This document shows positions 40,813 to 50,292 of a stretch of DNA of 64,000 nucleotides, in pieces. This DNA comes from Nocardiopsis eucommiae (GTDB lineage: Bacteria > Actinomycetota > Actinomycetes > Streptosporangiales > Streptosporangiaceae), in the NCBI GenBank assembly GCA_018388625.1, contig CP074402.1, forward strand, positions 1,240,001-1,304,000, written 5' to 3'. The notes beneath the pieces were generated by a model, which was given only the letters and a program-made list of their open reading frames with translations, ran no database searches and was not told the origin of the DNA. Position 1 is the first letter of the stretch, and each line of letters starts with the position of its first letter. The position numbers were made by a program, and so were the translations under genes.

Positions 40813-40892
40813 GTTGGTGCTCCGTTCTGGCAGCGGGTGCGCGGCGGTCACCTCACGCGTTCGGTCGCGGTCCGTTCGCGGCGGGTGACTTG

Positions 40893-40922
40893 AAGGTAGG
40901 GCCGACGCGCGAACAAAGTCAA
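40893..40922 (-). promoter_or_regulatory. Candidate promoter of the sulfonate operon
   Basis: On the minus strand TTGACT (40917-40922) and TACCTT (40893-40898) are 18 bases apart, about 80 bases before the tauD-like start. The flanking ACTGATTTAG stretch is unusually AT-rich for this genome. Confidence 0.45.
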
Positions 40923-40994
40923 CTAAATCAGTAGGAAAACCATGAATAGCCAGATGGGGAGGTCACGGAGGTGGATCCGGGGTTCAGACTCCGT

Positions 40995-41029
40995 TCACAC
41001 CGGTCACCGAACCGTCACACCGGTCACCG
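40995..41029 (+). repeat. 15-bp direct repeats with 20-bp period upstream of a methyltransferase gene
   Basis: TCACACCGGTCACCG at 40995-41009 and again at 41015-41029. The 20-base period is close to two helical turns, so a regulator could bind both on one DNA face. A TACGGT that may be a -10 box lies at 41045-41050. Confidence 0.6.
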
Positions 41030-41085
41030 TGTCGGACGCTCCGCTACGGTCGTCACACCCCCACACCCCAAGGAGAGGGACACCG

Positions 41086-41871
41086 ATGAGCGACGACCGG
41101 ACCCAGGCCTTCAGCGGGCTCTCCGGGAACTACCAGGCCTTTCGCCCCGACTACCCGGCGCCGATCCTCGATCTCCTGGCCGACCACCTGAAGGCCGGAG
41201 CCACCGATGCCTGGCCCAGCCCCTGGCTCCTGCTCGACGTCGGCGCGGGGACCGGCATCTCCACCCGCGCCCTACGCGCCCTCCTCGGCCCGGGGCCCCG
41301 GGTGGTCGGCGTGGAGCCCGGCCGCGACATGATCCGGACCGCCGAGGCGGAGGGTGGCGGGGTCGAGTACGTGCGGGCCGCCGCGGAGGACGTCCCCTTC
41401 CCGGGCGCCTCCGCCGTACTCGTCCTGGCCGCCCAGGCCGTGCACTGGTTCGACCGCCCCGCCTTCTTCGCGGAGTCCGCCCGGCTTCTCGCTCCCGGCG
41501 GCACCCTCGCGGTGCTCAACAACAACCGCGACCTCACCGGCAGCGCGTTCGTGGACGACCACGAGGGTCTGCTGGAGCGGTACAGCCCCGGGTACGACCG
41601 GCACTACCGCCAGTACGACCTGGTGCGGGAGCTGTCCGAGGTCCGGGGGCTCACCGGGGCGACCGAACACTCGCACCGCTGGACGCGGGTGCTCACCACC
41701 GACGAGTACCTGGGGATGGCGCTGTCCTCCAGCAGGATGGCCGCCGTCGTCGGCGAGCTCGGCGAGGAGCGCACCCGCGCCGAGATCACGGCCGTGGCCG
41801 AGCGCCACTTCCCCGACGGCCGGGTCGAGATGCCCTACACGACGCAGCTGGTGGTGGCCCGCCGCGTGTGA
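41086..41871 (+). CDS. Class I SAM-dependent methyltransferase
   Basis: 261 residues with motif I LLLDVGAGTGISTRALRALL, motif II VVGVEPGRDMIRTAE, and AAEDVPFPGASAVLVLAAQA with HWFDRPAF, which is typical of the type-11 methyltransferases. ATG 41086 follows AAGGAGAG. Substrate unknown. It is divergent from the tauD-like operon. Confidence 0.88.
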   Translation: MSDDRTQAFSGLSGNYQAFRPDYPAPILDLLADHLKAGATDAWPSPWLLLDVGAGTGISTRALRALLGPGPRVVGVEPGRDMIRTAEAEGGGVEYVRAAAEDVPFPGASAVLVLAAQAVHWFDRPAFFAESARLLAPGGTLAVLNNNRDLTGSAFVDDHEGLLERYSPGYDRHYRQYDLVRELSEVRGLTGATEHSHRWTRVLTTDEYLGMALSSSRMAAVVGELGEERTRAEITAVAERHFPDGRVEMPYTTQLVVARRV

Positions 41872-41993
41872 ACCGGGGTTTTGCGGGATCGCTCCCTCCC
41901 GCTGGCCTTGGCCAGAGACGCCCCGGGGAACGCTCCCGCAGATCGGGCCCGCCGACGGCGGGCCGGGCGACGACGACGGGGGAACCAGCACCC

Positions 41994-42479
41994 ATGGCGC
42001 AGCTGATCGTACTCGGGGTGGCCGACCGCGACACCGCCGAGAAGGCGCTCGACATCGCCTCGGACCTGAACAAGCAGGAGCTCCTCCAGCTGGAGGACGC
42101 CGCCTACGCCTACAAGGACGGCAAGGGCCGTCCCCGCATCCACCAGACCGTCAACCTCACCGGCTACGGCGCGGCGGGCGGTGCCCTGTGGGGCACGCTC
42201 ATCGGCCTGCTCTTCCTCAACCCGCTCCTCGGCCTGGCGGTCGGCGCGGGCGCCGGTGCCATCGCGGGCAGGCTCAGCGACGTCGGGATCGACGACGACA
42301 TGATCAGGGACATCGGGGCCGAGCTCCAGCAGGACCGGGCCGCCGTCTTCCTGCTCGCCACGGACGCCACCATCGACCGCGTCGTCGACGCCTTCCGACA
42401 GCTGGACCCCACGGTCATCCAGACCAACCTGTCCAAGGACAACGAGCGGGAGCTCGTCGAAGCCCTCCAGAGCCAGTAG
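41994..42479 (+). CDS. DUF1269 membrane-associated protein
   Basis: 161 residues. A ferredoxin-like N-terminal part (LIVLGVADRDTAEKALDIAS) is followed by a glycine-zipper hydrophobic segment (GAAGGALWGTLIGLLFLNPL then LGLAVGAGAGAIAGRLS) and an acidic C-terminal part. Matches DUF1269, function unknown, often stress-related. ATG 41994 has a weak GGGGGA site. Intact. Confidence 0.85.
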   Translation: MAQLIVLGVADRDTAEKALDIASDLNKQELLQLEDAAYAYKDGKGRPRIHQTVNLTGYGAAGGALWGTLIGLLFLNPLLGLAVGAGAGAIAGRLSDVGIDDDMIRDIGAELQQDRAAVFLLATDATIDRVVDAFRQLDPTVIQTNLSKDNERELVEALQSQ

Positions 42480-42520
42480 GTACCAGGTCGGCCGGGCCCG
42501 GAGCCCCGAGCCCTCTCACA

Positions 42521-42549
42521 CCGCCGGTGCGGGTCGCCCGCACCGGCGG
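42521..42549 (+). terminator. Hairpin terminator after the DUF1269 gene
   Basis: Thirteen-base perfect stem CCGCCGGTGCGGG (42521-42533) with 42537-42549 and a three-base loop, 41 bases after the stop. It separates this gene from the alkylsulfatase. Confidence 0.7.
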
Positions 42550-42602
42550 CCGCACGGGTGCACCCGCCCGGACGAACCCCGTCCGTACGACGAGGAGCAG
42601 CG

Positions 42603-44398
42603 ATGACCGGTCACGGACCCGAGCACTCCGACGACTTCGCCAACGCCGAGCGCGGCCTGGTCGCCCGGCTCGAACCCGGCCAGATCAGGGACGCGAACGG
42701 CCGCGTGGTGTGGGACGCCGACGCCTACGGCTTCCTCGACGCGGAGTGCCCGGACACCGCCAACCCAAGCCTGTGGCGCCAGTCCCAGCTGTGCGCCAAG
42801 CAGGGACTGTTCGAGGTCACCGAAGGGATCTACCAGGTCAGAGGCCTGGACCTGTCCAACATGACCCTCGTGGAGGGAGACCAGGGCGTCCTGGTCATCG
42901 ACCCCCTCATCTCCGCCGAACCGGCGCGCGCCGGTCTGGAGCTGTACCGGGAGCACCGGGGGAACCGGCCGGTCAGCGGGGTCGTCTACTCGCACTCGCA
43001 CGTGGACCACTTCGGCGGGGTCGGCGGGGTCACCGACGGCACCGTGCCCATCCTCGCCCCGGCCGGGTTCCTGGAGAACGCGGTGGCGGAGAACGTGCAC
43101 GCCGGGCCCGCCATGGCCCGTCGCAGCCTCTACCACACCGGTTCCCACCTGGAGATCGGACCACGGGGACAGATCGGGGTGGGGCTCGGTCAGACCCGGT
43201 CGGTCGGCACGGTCACCCTCATCGCGCCCAACCGGGAGATCACCCGCACCGGCCAGGAGGAGGTGGTGGACGGGGTGCGGATCGTCTTCCAGATGACGCC
43301 CGGGACCGAGGCGCCCACGGAGATGAACTTCTACTTCCCCGACCACCGTGCCCTGTGCATGGCGGAGAACGTCACCCACAACCTGCACAACATCCTCACC
43401 CTGCGCGGAGCCCCCGTGCGGGACGCCCGGGTGTGGTCGCGCTACCTGGACGAGTCGGTGGAGCTCTTCGCGCACGAGTCGGACGTCCTGTTCGCCTCCC
43501 ACCACTGGCCGACCTGGGGCACCGAGAAGCTGGTGGACCTCCTGAGCCAGCAGCGGGACCTCTACGCCTACCTGCACGACCAGACGCTGCGCCTGATGAA
43601 CCGGGGGTACGTCGGCGCGGAGATCGCGGAGCACCTGCGGATGCCGCCCGGCCTGGAACGGGAGTGGCACACCCGGGGCTACTACGGGTCGGTCAGCCAC
43701 AACGTGAAGGCGATCTACCAGCGCTACATGGGCTGGTTCGACGGCAACCCTGCCCATCTGTGGGAACACCCGCCGGAGGAGGCGGCACGGCGCTACGTGG
43801 ACTGCATGGGCGGTGTGGACGAGGTGGTGCTCCGGGCGGACGAGTACCGGGACCGGGGCGACCTGAGGTTCGCCGCCACGCTGCTCAACCACGCGGTGTT
43901 CGCGGACCCGGAACACGGCCGGGCGCGGGCAGCCCTGGCCGGGGTGTACGAGCGGCTGGGGTTCGGCTCGGAGAACGGCACCTGGCGCAACTTCTACCTC
44001 CAGGGCGCGGCCGAGTTGCGGCGGGGCAAACCGGAACTCCCGTCGAACCTGGGCACGGGGATGGCGGCCGCGCTGTCGGTGGACCAGCTCTTCGAGTCGG
44101 TGGCGATCCGGGTCAACGGCCCCAGGGCGTGGGACGAGCAGTTCGTGATCGACTGGGTGTTCACGGACCTCGACACCACGTTCCGGACCACGCTCTCCAA
44201 CGGAGCGCTCACCACCAGGGAGAAGCCGCGCCGGGGGAGCCGGGCCTCACCGTCACCCTGAACAAGTTCCGCCTGCTGCGGTTGCTCGCGGGGAAGGGGA
44301 CCGAGGGCATGGCCTTCGCGGGGGACGGGGAGCTGCTGGACCGGCTGCTCGCCCTGCTGGACCGGCCCGACCCGTCCTTCGACATCGTGACTCCCTGA
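42603..44398 (+). CDS. Metallo-beta-lactamase-fold alkylsulfatase (SdsA1-like), one frame break
   Basis: About 599 residues; hydrolyses alkyl sulfates to alcohol and sulfate. The zinc motif HxHxDH is in VVYSHSHVDHFGGV; MNFYFPDHRALCMAENVTHN and HEVLFASHHWPTWG-like HESDVLFASHHWPTWG carry further ligands. A dimerisation domain and a C-terminal SCP2-like domain follow. The frame breaks at the G run 44233-44237; one extra G gives REKPRRGEPGLTVTLNKF. No signal peptide, so probably cytoplasmic. Complements the sulfonate genes nearby. Confidence 0.9.
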
Positions 44399-44427
44399 CC
44401 GCGCCCAGACGCGGTGCCGGGAAACGG

Positions 44428-45327
44428 TCAGTTCCGGGAGCGTAGACGGCGGAGCATACGGGCGTCCTGGAACCCGACGGCCCGGGCGGCGGCCTCCGCC
44501 GTCGCTCCCGCGTCCAGCAGGAGTTCGGCCCGTTCCAACCGCAGGCGCTGCTGGTACCTCAGCGGGGTCAGCCCGGTGGCCGCGCCGAACGCCCGGGTGA
44601 GGGTGCGTTCGCTGACCCCGAGTGAGGTGGCCAGCGCGGACAGGGGAAGTGGTTCGGCGAACCTGGCGTCGATGGTGTCCTGCGCCCGGTGCACGAGGTC
44701 CACGGGGTGGTTCCGGAACCGCAGCACCACGCTGGCCTGGGGTTCGTCCCCGTTACGGCGGGCGTAGACCACCATCTCCCGGGCCACGGCGGCCGCCACG
44801 GACGGCCCGTGCCAACGGGTGACCATGTGCAGGGCGAGATCGATGCCGCTGGCGATCCCGGCAGAGGTCACCACCCGGTCGTCGGACACGTACAGCACGT
44901 CCGGGACGACGCGGGCGCGCGGGTGGCGCCGGGCGAGCCCTTCCTGGAGGGAGTGGTGCGTGGTGCACCGGCGCCCGTCCAGCAGACCGGCCTCCGCGAG
45001 CACGAAGGCTCCCGAACAGACGCTCGCCACCGTGCCGCCGCGGGCGTGGTGGGAGGTCAGCGCCTCGATCTGCTCGGGTGTGGCGCGCGGCGGGGGACCG
45101 GAGGTCCGCCATCCGGGGACGAGCACCAGGTCGTCCGGCCCGAGCGCGGGCCAGACGACCTCGGCCCGCAACCCGACCCCCTGGGCGGTGGGGACATCGG
45201 GTCGCGCGGCGACGTGGTGGAGCGCCACCGGGCGGTCCGGCCCGGCCAACGTGGAGAACACCTGCGCCGGACCGGCCAGGTCCAGCAGGTGCAGCCCGGG
45301 CAGCAGGAGGAAGACGATCGTACGCAC
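44428..45327 (-). CDS. GlxA-family regulator (DJ-1/PfpI domain plus AraC HTH)
   Basis: 299 residues. The N-terminal DJ-1/PfpI domain has the cysteine elbow VASVCSGAFVLAEAGLLDGR; the C-terminal AraC domain has PLSALATSLGVSERTLTRAF and the second helix set ending in MLRRLRSRN. Such regulators often sense amines or aldehydes. Targets unknown; the cysteine-hydrolase gene lies just upstream on the same strand, 13 bases away, likely one operon. Confidence 0.9.
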   Translation of the reverse strand: MRTIVFLLLPGLHLLDLAGPAQVFSTLAGPDRPVALHHVAARPDVPTAQGVGLRAEVVWPALGPDDLVLVPGWRTSGPPPRATPEQIEALTSHHARGGTVASVCSGAFVLAEAGLLDGRRCTTHHSLQEGLARRHPRARVVPDVLYVSDDRVVTSAGIASGIDLALHMVTRWHGPSVAAAVAREMVVYARRNGDEPQASVVLRFRNHPVDLVHRAQDTIDARFAEPLPLSALATSLGVSERTLTRAFGAATGLTPLRYQQRLRLERAELLLDAGATAEAAARAVGFQDARMLRRLRSRN

Positions 45328-45339
45328 GATCCGGTCAGC

Positions 45340-45951
45340 CTAGCCGAGGCCGTCGGCCAGGATCTCCTCCACCGCGCGCACCCGGGCGAAGCGGTCGGCC
45401 AGCGCGTACACGGTGCGGGTGACGATGTCGTGGGGGAGCAGGGTCGCGGGGTCGTCGAGGACCTCCCGCAGCGAACGTCCGGGAGCGGACCCCGGGGCCG
45501 CGATGGGCTCCGTGGCGGTGGCGTCCACCGCGAAGGTCATGGTGAACCCCAGCTCCGACCCCATGCGGGTGGTGGTCTCACAGCACTGCTCGGTGCGCAC
45601 GCCGCAGACGGTGAGCTCCCGTACGCCCCACGCGGTGAGCAGGTCCTCCAGGTCGGTGCCGGTGAAGGCGCTGTGCGCGGTCTTGGTCAGCAGGGTCTCG
45701 CCGCTCGCCGGGGCCAGCCCGGGCATCGGCTCCACCAGACCGCGCTCGGGATCGAACACGGTGCCGGTCCCGGGCTCGGTGTGCAGGACCCACACGACCC
45801 GGTCGCCCCGGCCCCGGAAGTGGTCGACCAGTCGGCCGATCCGCGAGGCGACCTCGGGATCGGAGGAGGCGCTCCAGCTCTCACGCTGGAGGAAGGACCG
45901 TTGAGCGTCGACGACCAGCAGCGCGGCGCCGGTGGCGGTGTGCGTGTTCAT
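45340..45951 (-). CDS. Isochorismatase-family cysteine hydrolase
   Basis: 203 residues. The family triad is visible: Asp in ALLVVDAQRSFL, Lys in LLTKTAHSAF and Cys in VCGVRTEQCCETTTR. Members hydrolyse isochorismate, nicotinamide or carbamoyl-type amides; the exact substrate cannot be told. ATG 45951. The pair with a GlxA-type regulator is a common arrangement. Confidence 0.9.
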   Translation of the reverse strand: MNTHTATGAALLVVDAQRSFLQRESWSASSDPEVASRIGRLVDHFRGRGDRVVWVLHTEPGTGTVFDPERGLVEPMPGLAPASGETLLTKTAHSAFTGTDLEDLLTAWGVRELTVCGVRTEQCCETTTRMGSELGFTMTFAVDATATEPIAAPGSAPGRSLREVLDDPATLLPHDIVTRTVYALADRFARVRAVEEILADGLG

Positions 45952-46034
45952 ACCCGAACCCTCGCAGCCGCGCGGGCACGGGACCAGACACGATCCCGCG
46001 CGACACCGGACTGATCCGGTCACCGTGCCCTTCG

Positions 46035-46058
46035 GGCGGGGTCCTGTGCGACCCCGCC
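46035..46058 (-). terminator. Hairpin terminator after GNAT gene
   Basis: Nine-base stem GGCGGGGTC (46035-46043) / GACCCCGCC (46050-46058), six-base loop, 37 bases beyond the GNAT stop on the minus strand. Confidence 0.6.
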
Positions 46059-46094
46059 ACCCTTGGAACGGTCACGGTGGTACCCGGACCCGGT

Positions 46095-46544
46095 TCAGAC
46101 CAGTCTCTTCTTGAAGCCGATGTGGCTGGGCTCGTACCCCAGCCGCTGGTAGAAGCGGTGGGCGTCCTGACGCTTGGCGTCCGAGGTCAGCTGCAACATC
46201 ACGCAACCGCGCCCCTGGGCCTCGCGTTCGGCCCACTCCAGCAGGGTGGAGCCCAGACCGCCGCCGCGTTCGTCGGCGTGCACCCGGACCGCCTCGATCT
46301 GGGCGCGGGTGGCCCCCTGCCGGGAGAGCCCCGGGACCACGGTGAGCTGGAGCGTGCCGACGACCCGGCCGTTGCGGCGGGCGACCGCCAGGTACTGGTG
46401 CGGGTCGGCGTCGATGACCTCGAAGGCCTCGGTGTAGCGGGACAGGTCGTCGGGCGTCTCCCGGCGGGCGCCCAGGGGGTCGTCAGCCAACAGGGCGACG
46501 ATCGCCTCCACGTCGGTCTTCAGCGCGCGTTCGATGGTGATCAT
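46095..46544 (-). CDS. GNAT family N-acetyltransferase
   Basis: 149 residues. The acetyl-CoA loop is VRVHADERGGGLGSTLLEWA (R/Q-x-x-G-x-G/A type, here RGGGLG), with HRFYQRLGYEPSH near the C-terminus. Resembles the single-domain GNATs that modify small amines or proteins. Intact. Confidence 0.9.
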   Translation of the reverse strand: MITIERALKTDVEAIVALLADDPLGARRETPDDLSRYTEAFEVIDADPHQYLAVARRNGRVVGTLQLTVVPGLSRQGATRAQIEAVRVHADERGGGLGSTLLEWAEREAQGRGCVMLQLTSDAKRQDAHRFYQRLGYEPSHIGFKKRLV

Positions 46545-46628
46545 GCGCCCAACCTAGCGACCCCCTCCGAGCGGCCCGGAGGCTTGAACCGGTTCCCCCG
46601 GTTGGGCGTGGACTCTCCCGATCCGGAA

Positions 46629-46654
46629 CATGGGTCAATTACTGTTGACCCATG
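46629..46654. promoter_or_regulatory. Perfect palindrome over the start codon of the small HTH gene
   Basis: CATGGGTCAA (46629-46638) and TTGACCCATG (46645-46654) are perfect ten-base mirror arms around TTACTG. The final ATG is the start codon at 46652. TACTGT (46641-46646) lies at the right distance to be the -10 box of a leaderless mRNA. Autoregulation by the encoded HTH protein is the simplest reading. Confidence 0.6.
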
Positions 46655-46888
46655 GACACCGAACACCTCAGCGCCCTGGCCCGCGCCATGGACGGCGGTG
46701 ACCCCCTGGAAGGACTGGACGCCGTGGTGCGGCTGAGGGGCGAGGCCGAGCGCGTCGAAGCGGTCCTCGTGCGGCGCGCGAGGAACGAGGGCGCCACCTG
46801 GGCCCGGATCGCGGAGTCGCTCGGGGTGTCCAAGCAGGCCATCCACAAGAAGTACGGCGGCCGGGGCCTGCTGCGCGACCAGAAGTAG
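46652..46888 (+). CDS. Small helix-turn-helix protein
   Basis: 78 residues. The C-terminal half is a clear helix-turn-helix (NEGATWARIAESLGVSKQAI, then HKKYGG); the N-terminal helix pair is acidic and may dimerise. No ribosome binding site precedes the ATG, which lies in a palindrome, so a leaderless transcript is likely. It ends one base before the convergent LLM gene. Similar HTH units accompany Clp-N-domain proteins elsewhere, but none is here. Confidence 0.75.
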   Translation: MDTEHLSALARAMDGGDPLEGLDAVVRLRGEAERVEAVLVRRARNEGATWARIAESLGVSKQAIHKKYGGRGLLRDQK

Positions 46889-46889
46889 G

Positions 46890-47712
46890 TCAGCGCAGCG
46901 CGGCCACGAACCGCACCATGCGCTCCTCGAAGCCCTCCGCCTCCCCGAACCACACGGCGACGGAGTCCGCGCCCGCCACGGCCAGCTCACGGAACCGCGC
47001 CACCGCCCGAGCGAACTCCTCCTCGCCCCCGGTCCACGCCATCCGCACCCCGGTGCCCACCGGGCGACGGGTGAGCTCGCCCAGCCGAGCGCGGGCTGCG
47101 CGGAAGACCTCCGGGTCCGGGTCCACGCCCTGCCACTCGTCGGCCCACGCGGCCGCGCGGCGGAGCGCGGGTTCCGAGCCCCCGCCGACCATCACGCGCA
47201 CCCGGCGGCGCGGTCGCGGCGCGAACACCCCGTGTTCGTACTCGTGGAAACGGCCGTGGAAGGCCCCCTCCCCTCGAACAGGTGCCGCAGCAGCGCCAGC
47301 GCCTCGTCCGCGCGGGCGCCCCGGGTGGCGAAGTCCGACCCCACCGCCGCGAACTCCTCGCGGGACCAGCCCACGCCCACTCCGAGCGTGAACCGGCCCC
47401 CGACACCTCGTCCAGGGTCGCCACCTGTTTGGCCAGTACGAAGGGGTCGCGCATCGGCAGCACCAGGACGGACGTGCCCAGCCGGACCCGTTCCGTGCGG
47501 GCCGCCAGGTACGCGAGGGTGACCAGGGGTTCGTACACGCCCCCGAACGTGGCGCCGTAGGGCGCGGGCGGGAGGAGGTGGTCCGGCAACCACACGGTGT
47601 GGGCACCCAGTTCCTCGGCGCGCACGCCCAGGTCGACGACGGTCCTCGCGGGGGTTCGGGGCGATTCGTTGGGCAGGACCACCTGGAGGCGGGGTCGGGT
47701 CGGCTCGCTCAT
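46890..47712 (-). CDS. LLM-class flavin-dependent oxidoreductase (F420-type), two frame breaks
   Basis: About 275 residues, luciferase-like barrel: LGAHTVWLPDHLL, ARTERVRLGTSVLVLPMRDP, GGRFTLGVGVGWSREEFAAV and VMVGGGSEPALRRAA are characteristic. Breaks at the C run 47397-47401 and at 47270-47273 each need one extra base. It may use F420 or FMN; substrate unknown. Confidence 0.88.
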
Positions 47713-47789
47713 GCGGCGACCGTATCCCGCCCGGTCCTCCCGAGTCCGGCGCTTCGGGAACCGCCTTCCAGGACGATCGTGTCCCGCTC

Positions 47790-48784
47790 TCAGACCGTCC
47801 CGTGGGGAAGGGTCAGTCCGGCCACCAGCGCGCGGTGCGGGGTCCCCGGAACGTCCAGGATCTCCAGCTCGTCCACGGACACCCGGTCATCCACCAGCAC
47901 GTGGTCGATCGCGGCCTTGGGCAGGGGAGCGCCCACCGGCCAGGTGCCGGTCAGACCCTGGCCCAGGTGGGCGGCGGCGTCGACGTACCCGCGATCGAGG
48001 ACTCCGCGCGTCTCGGCGTGGTCGAGGGTGGCGTTGAAGTCGCCCGCCAGGACGCGCAGGGTGTCGTCCGAGGTGGCCGGCAGCCCGCGCAGCCCGTCCT
48101 GCCAGGCCGCCATCGTGGAGGGACGGCGCGGGGGCATCGGGTGCACGGACACGACCTCCACGGGCCGGGAGGCGCCCGGGACGCTCAGACCGGCGCGTGG
48201 CATGGCCAGGGAACCGATGTCGTGCCCCACGTCCCCGAGGTCCGTCAGGGGTGCACCGAGTGCACCGTACCTCCGGCCGCGGCGGGGGCGGAGTGGTCCA
48301 CCGTGTACGGCAGCAGGTCACCCAGCCCGGCCGCGTCCAGCCCCTCGGCCAGCTCCGGCGTCACCTCCTGGAGGGCCAGGAGCTCGACCCCGTGCTCGCG
48401 GACCAGGTGGACGACGGTGTCCGGTCGCGTGTGCCCGAAGTGCACGTTGAGCGTGAGCAACCGCAGGTTCGGTCCCTCCTGGGCCGTGGAGCCGCCGTCG
48501 AGGGCCCTCGGCAGGATCGCCGTCGCCAGCAGGACCCCGGCCAGGGCGAGGGCCGCCGCCGACCACCAGCGGCGCAGCAGGGCGGCGCCCAGCAGGGCGA
48601 CGGGCGCCGCGCAGAGCACCAGTGGGGCGTAGGCGAGCAGAGGGACGAGGGGGAAGCCGCGCTCCAGTCCCAGGGTGCGCACCAGCGCGTAGACGAGGAA
48701 TCCGACCGCGACGAGGGCGACCAGGAGGGTCACCGCGCGGTGAGGGCCGGGACCCGTCGGACGGGGACGGGGTCGGGCGTGCAT
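47790..48784 (-). CDS. Membrane-anchored endonuclease/exonuclease/phosphatase family protein, one frame break
   Basis: About 332 residues: three N-terminal helices (AVTLLVALVAVGFLVYALV, LVPLLAYAPLVLCAAPVALL, AAALALAGVLLATAILP) then an EEP domain facing outside. Catalytic pieces are LLTLNVHFGH, LLALQEVTPE, VVSVHPMPP, VLAGDFNATLDH and AIDHVLVDD. The frame breaks at the G run 48248-48251; one extra base joins GGTVHPLTDLGD. Substrate (nucleic acid, lipid or phosphoester) unknown. Confidence 0.85.
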
Positions 48785-49023
48785 GGGGGATTCGGCTCCG
48801 CTCGCCGGGGACGGGTGACGCGGGGTGTGACGGCGCCGGGGCTCCGGTGGTTCCCGGGCCCTGCGACAGGCACGCCGACACGTGCGGTCCCGATTGGCCG
48901 CCGCGCGGCGCGCGGGTCTACCCTCGGGGTCGCGCGGGCGGCCGGACCAGGCCCCACCTGCGCGGGGTCCGCTCGTGGCGCCGCCCCGAGCCGCGACCCG
49001 CACCCACCGTCGAAAGGCATCCC

Positions 49024-49842
49024 TTGCAGTACGTCACGCTGAACAACGGCCTCACCATGCCGCAGCTCGGATTCGGGGTCTGGCAGGTTCCCGACGACGA
49101 GGCCCACCGGTCCGTCTCGACCGCCATCGAGGCCGGGTACCGCAGCATCGACACCGCCCGGATCTACGACAACGAGAAGGGCACCGGTCGCGCCATCGCC
49201 GAATCCGGTGTGGCCCGCGAGGACATCTTCCTCACCACGAAGCTGTGGAACGACGACCAGGGCCACGACAACGCCCTGCGGGCCTTCGACGCCAGCCTGG
49301 AGCGCCTGGGCACCGACTACGTCGACCTGTACCTGATCCACTGGCCCACCCCGGCGCGCGACACCTACGTCGAGACGTGGAAGGCGCTGGAGCGTATCCA
49401 CGGCGAGGGCCGCGCCAAGGCGATCGGCGTGTCCAACTTCACGGCCGCGACCCTGGAGCGTCTCGTGGGCGAGGCCGACGTGGTGCCCGTGATCAACCAG
49501 ATCGAGCTGCACCCCTACTTCTCCCAGTCCGGGATGCGCGCGGCCAACGCGGCCCACGGCCTGCTGACCGAGGCCTGGAGCCCCCTGGGGCAGGGGAAGG
49601 GGCTCCTGGAGGACCCCGTCCTGGTCGAGCTCGGTGCCCGCCACGGCAAGTCCGCCGCGCAGGTCGTCCTGCGCTGGCACCTCCAGCTCGGCAACGTCGT
49701 CATCCCCAAGTCCGTGACCCCGGCGCGCATCCGTGAGAACTTCGACGTGTTCGACTTCGAGCTGACCGCCGAGGACATGGACCGGATCGGCTCGCTCGAC
49801 CGCGACGGCCGGATCGGCCCGGACCCCGCCGGGGTCAACTAG
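49024..49842 (+). CDS. Aldo/keto reductase
   Basis: 272 residues, AKR5-like (2,5-diketo-gluconate reductase type). Catalytic tetrad: Asp and Tyr in YRSIDTARIYDNEKG, Lys in FLTTKLWND, His in LYLIHWPTP. The NADPH loop is VIPKSVTPARIRENFDVF. TTG 49024 follows GAAAGG. Intact and monocistronic. Confidence 0.92.
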   Translation: MQYVTLNNGLTMPQLGFGVWQVPDDEAHRSVSTAIEAGYRSIDTARIYDNEKGTGRAIAESGVAREDIFLTTKLWNDDQGHDNALRAFDASLERLGTDYVDLYLIHWPTPARDTYVETWKALERIHGEGRAKAIGVSNFTAATLERLVGEADVVPVINQIELHPYFSQSGMRAANAAHGLLTEAWSPLGQGKGLLEDPVLVELGARHGKSAAQVVLRWHLQLGNVVIPKSVTPARIRENFDVFDFELTAEDMDRIGSLDRDGRIGPDPAGVN

Positions 49843-50292
49843 GTCCACTGACGGGGTCACCGGGTCCACGGGCCAGCCCCGGACCGGCCGTGTTCCTGGT
49901 CACGGTCACCGTCGCCCGGCCCGTCGAGCCCCGCTCGGCGGGCCGCGGACATCCCATCTCCCCCTGACCTCGTCATGGGATGAGAGGTCGGATCCCAGGG
50001 GTGGTCATCGGATCCCGAACGCCCGGAACCACACCGGGTCCGCGCCAAACTTCACACGGTCGAATGTCCACTTTCGGACGAGATGCGCAACCCCTGTACC
50101 AGGGCAAACACACACAACTCGTGACACATCGGTGAGGGTAGGAGTCCGTTGTGCGCGGCTGGTCGGCGACACCACACCGGGTGCTCCCCTTCCGGAGTGG
50201 CGGGGGCCGAACAGAGGCGTACAGTCCTCTCTGGTGCGCCGGGAAAGTTCACGCGGCGGACACCACATCTCTCTCTACGCGAAACCAGATCC
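49843..50292. other. 450-base intergenic region
   Basis: No convincing gene. GGATCCC-like boxes at about 49990-50016 form an interrupted inverted repeat, and TACAGT (50219-50224) could be a -10 box for the hydrolase gene. Open frames here lack ribosome binding sites and family features. Confidence 0.4.

Noticed and set aside
50005..50268. An 87-codon minus-strand frame upstream of the hydrolase gene
   Set aside because: No ribosome binding site, no family features and it covers the probable hydrolase promoter.
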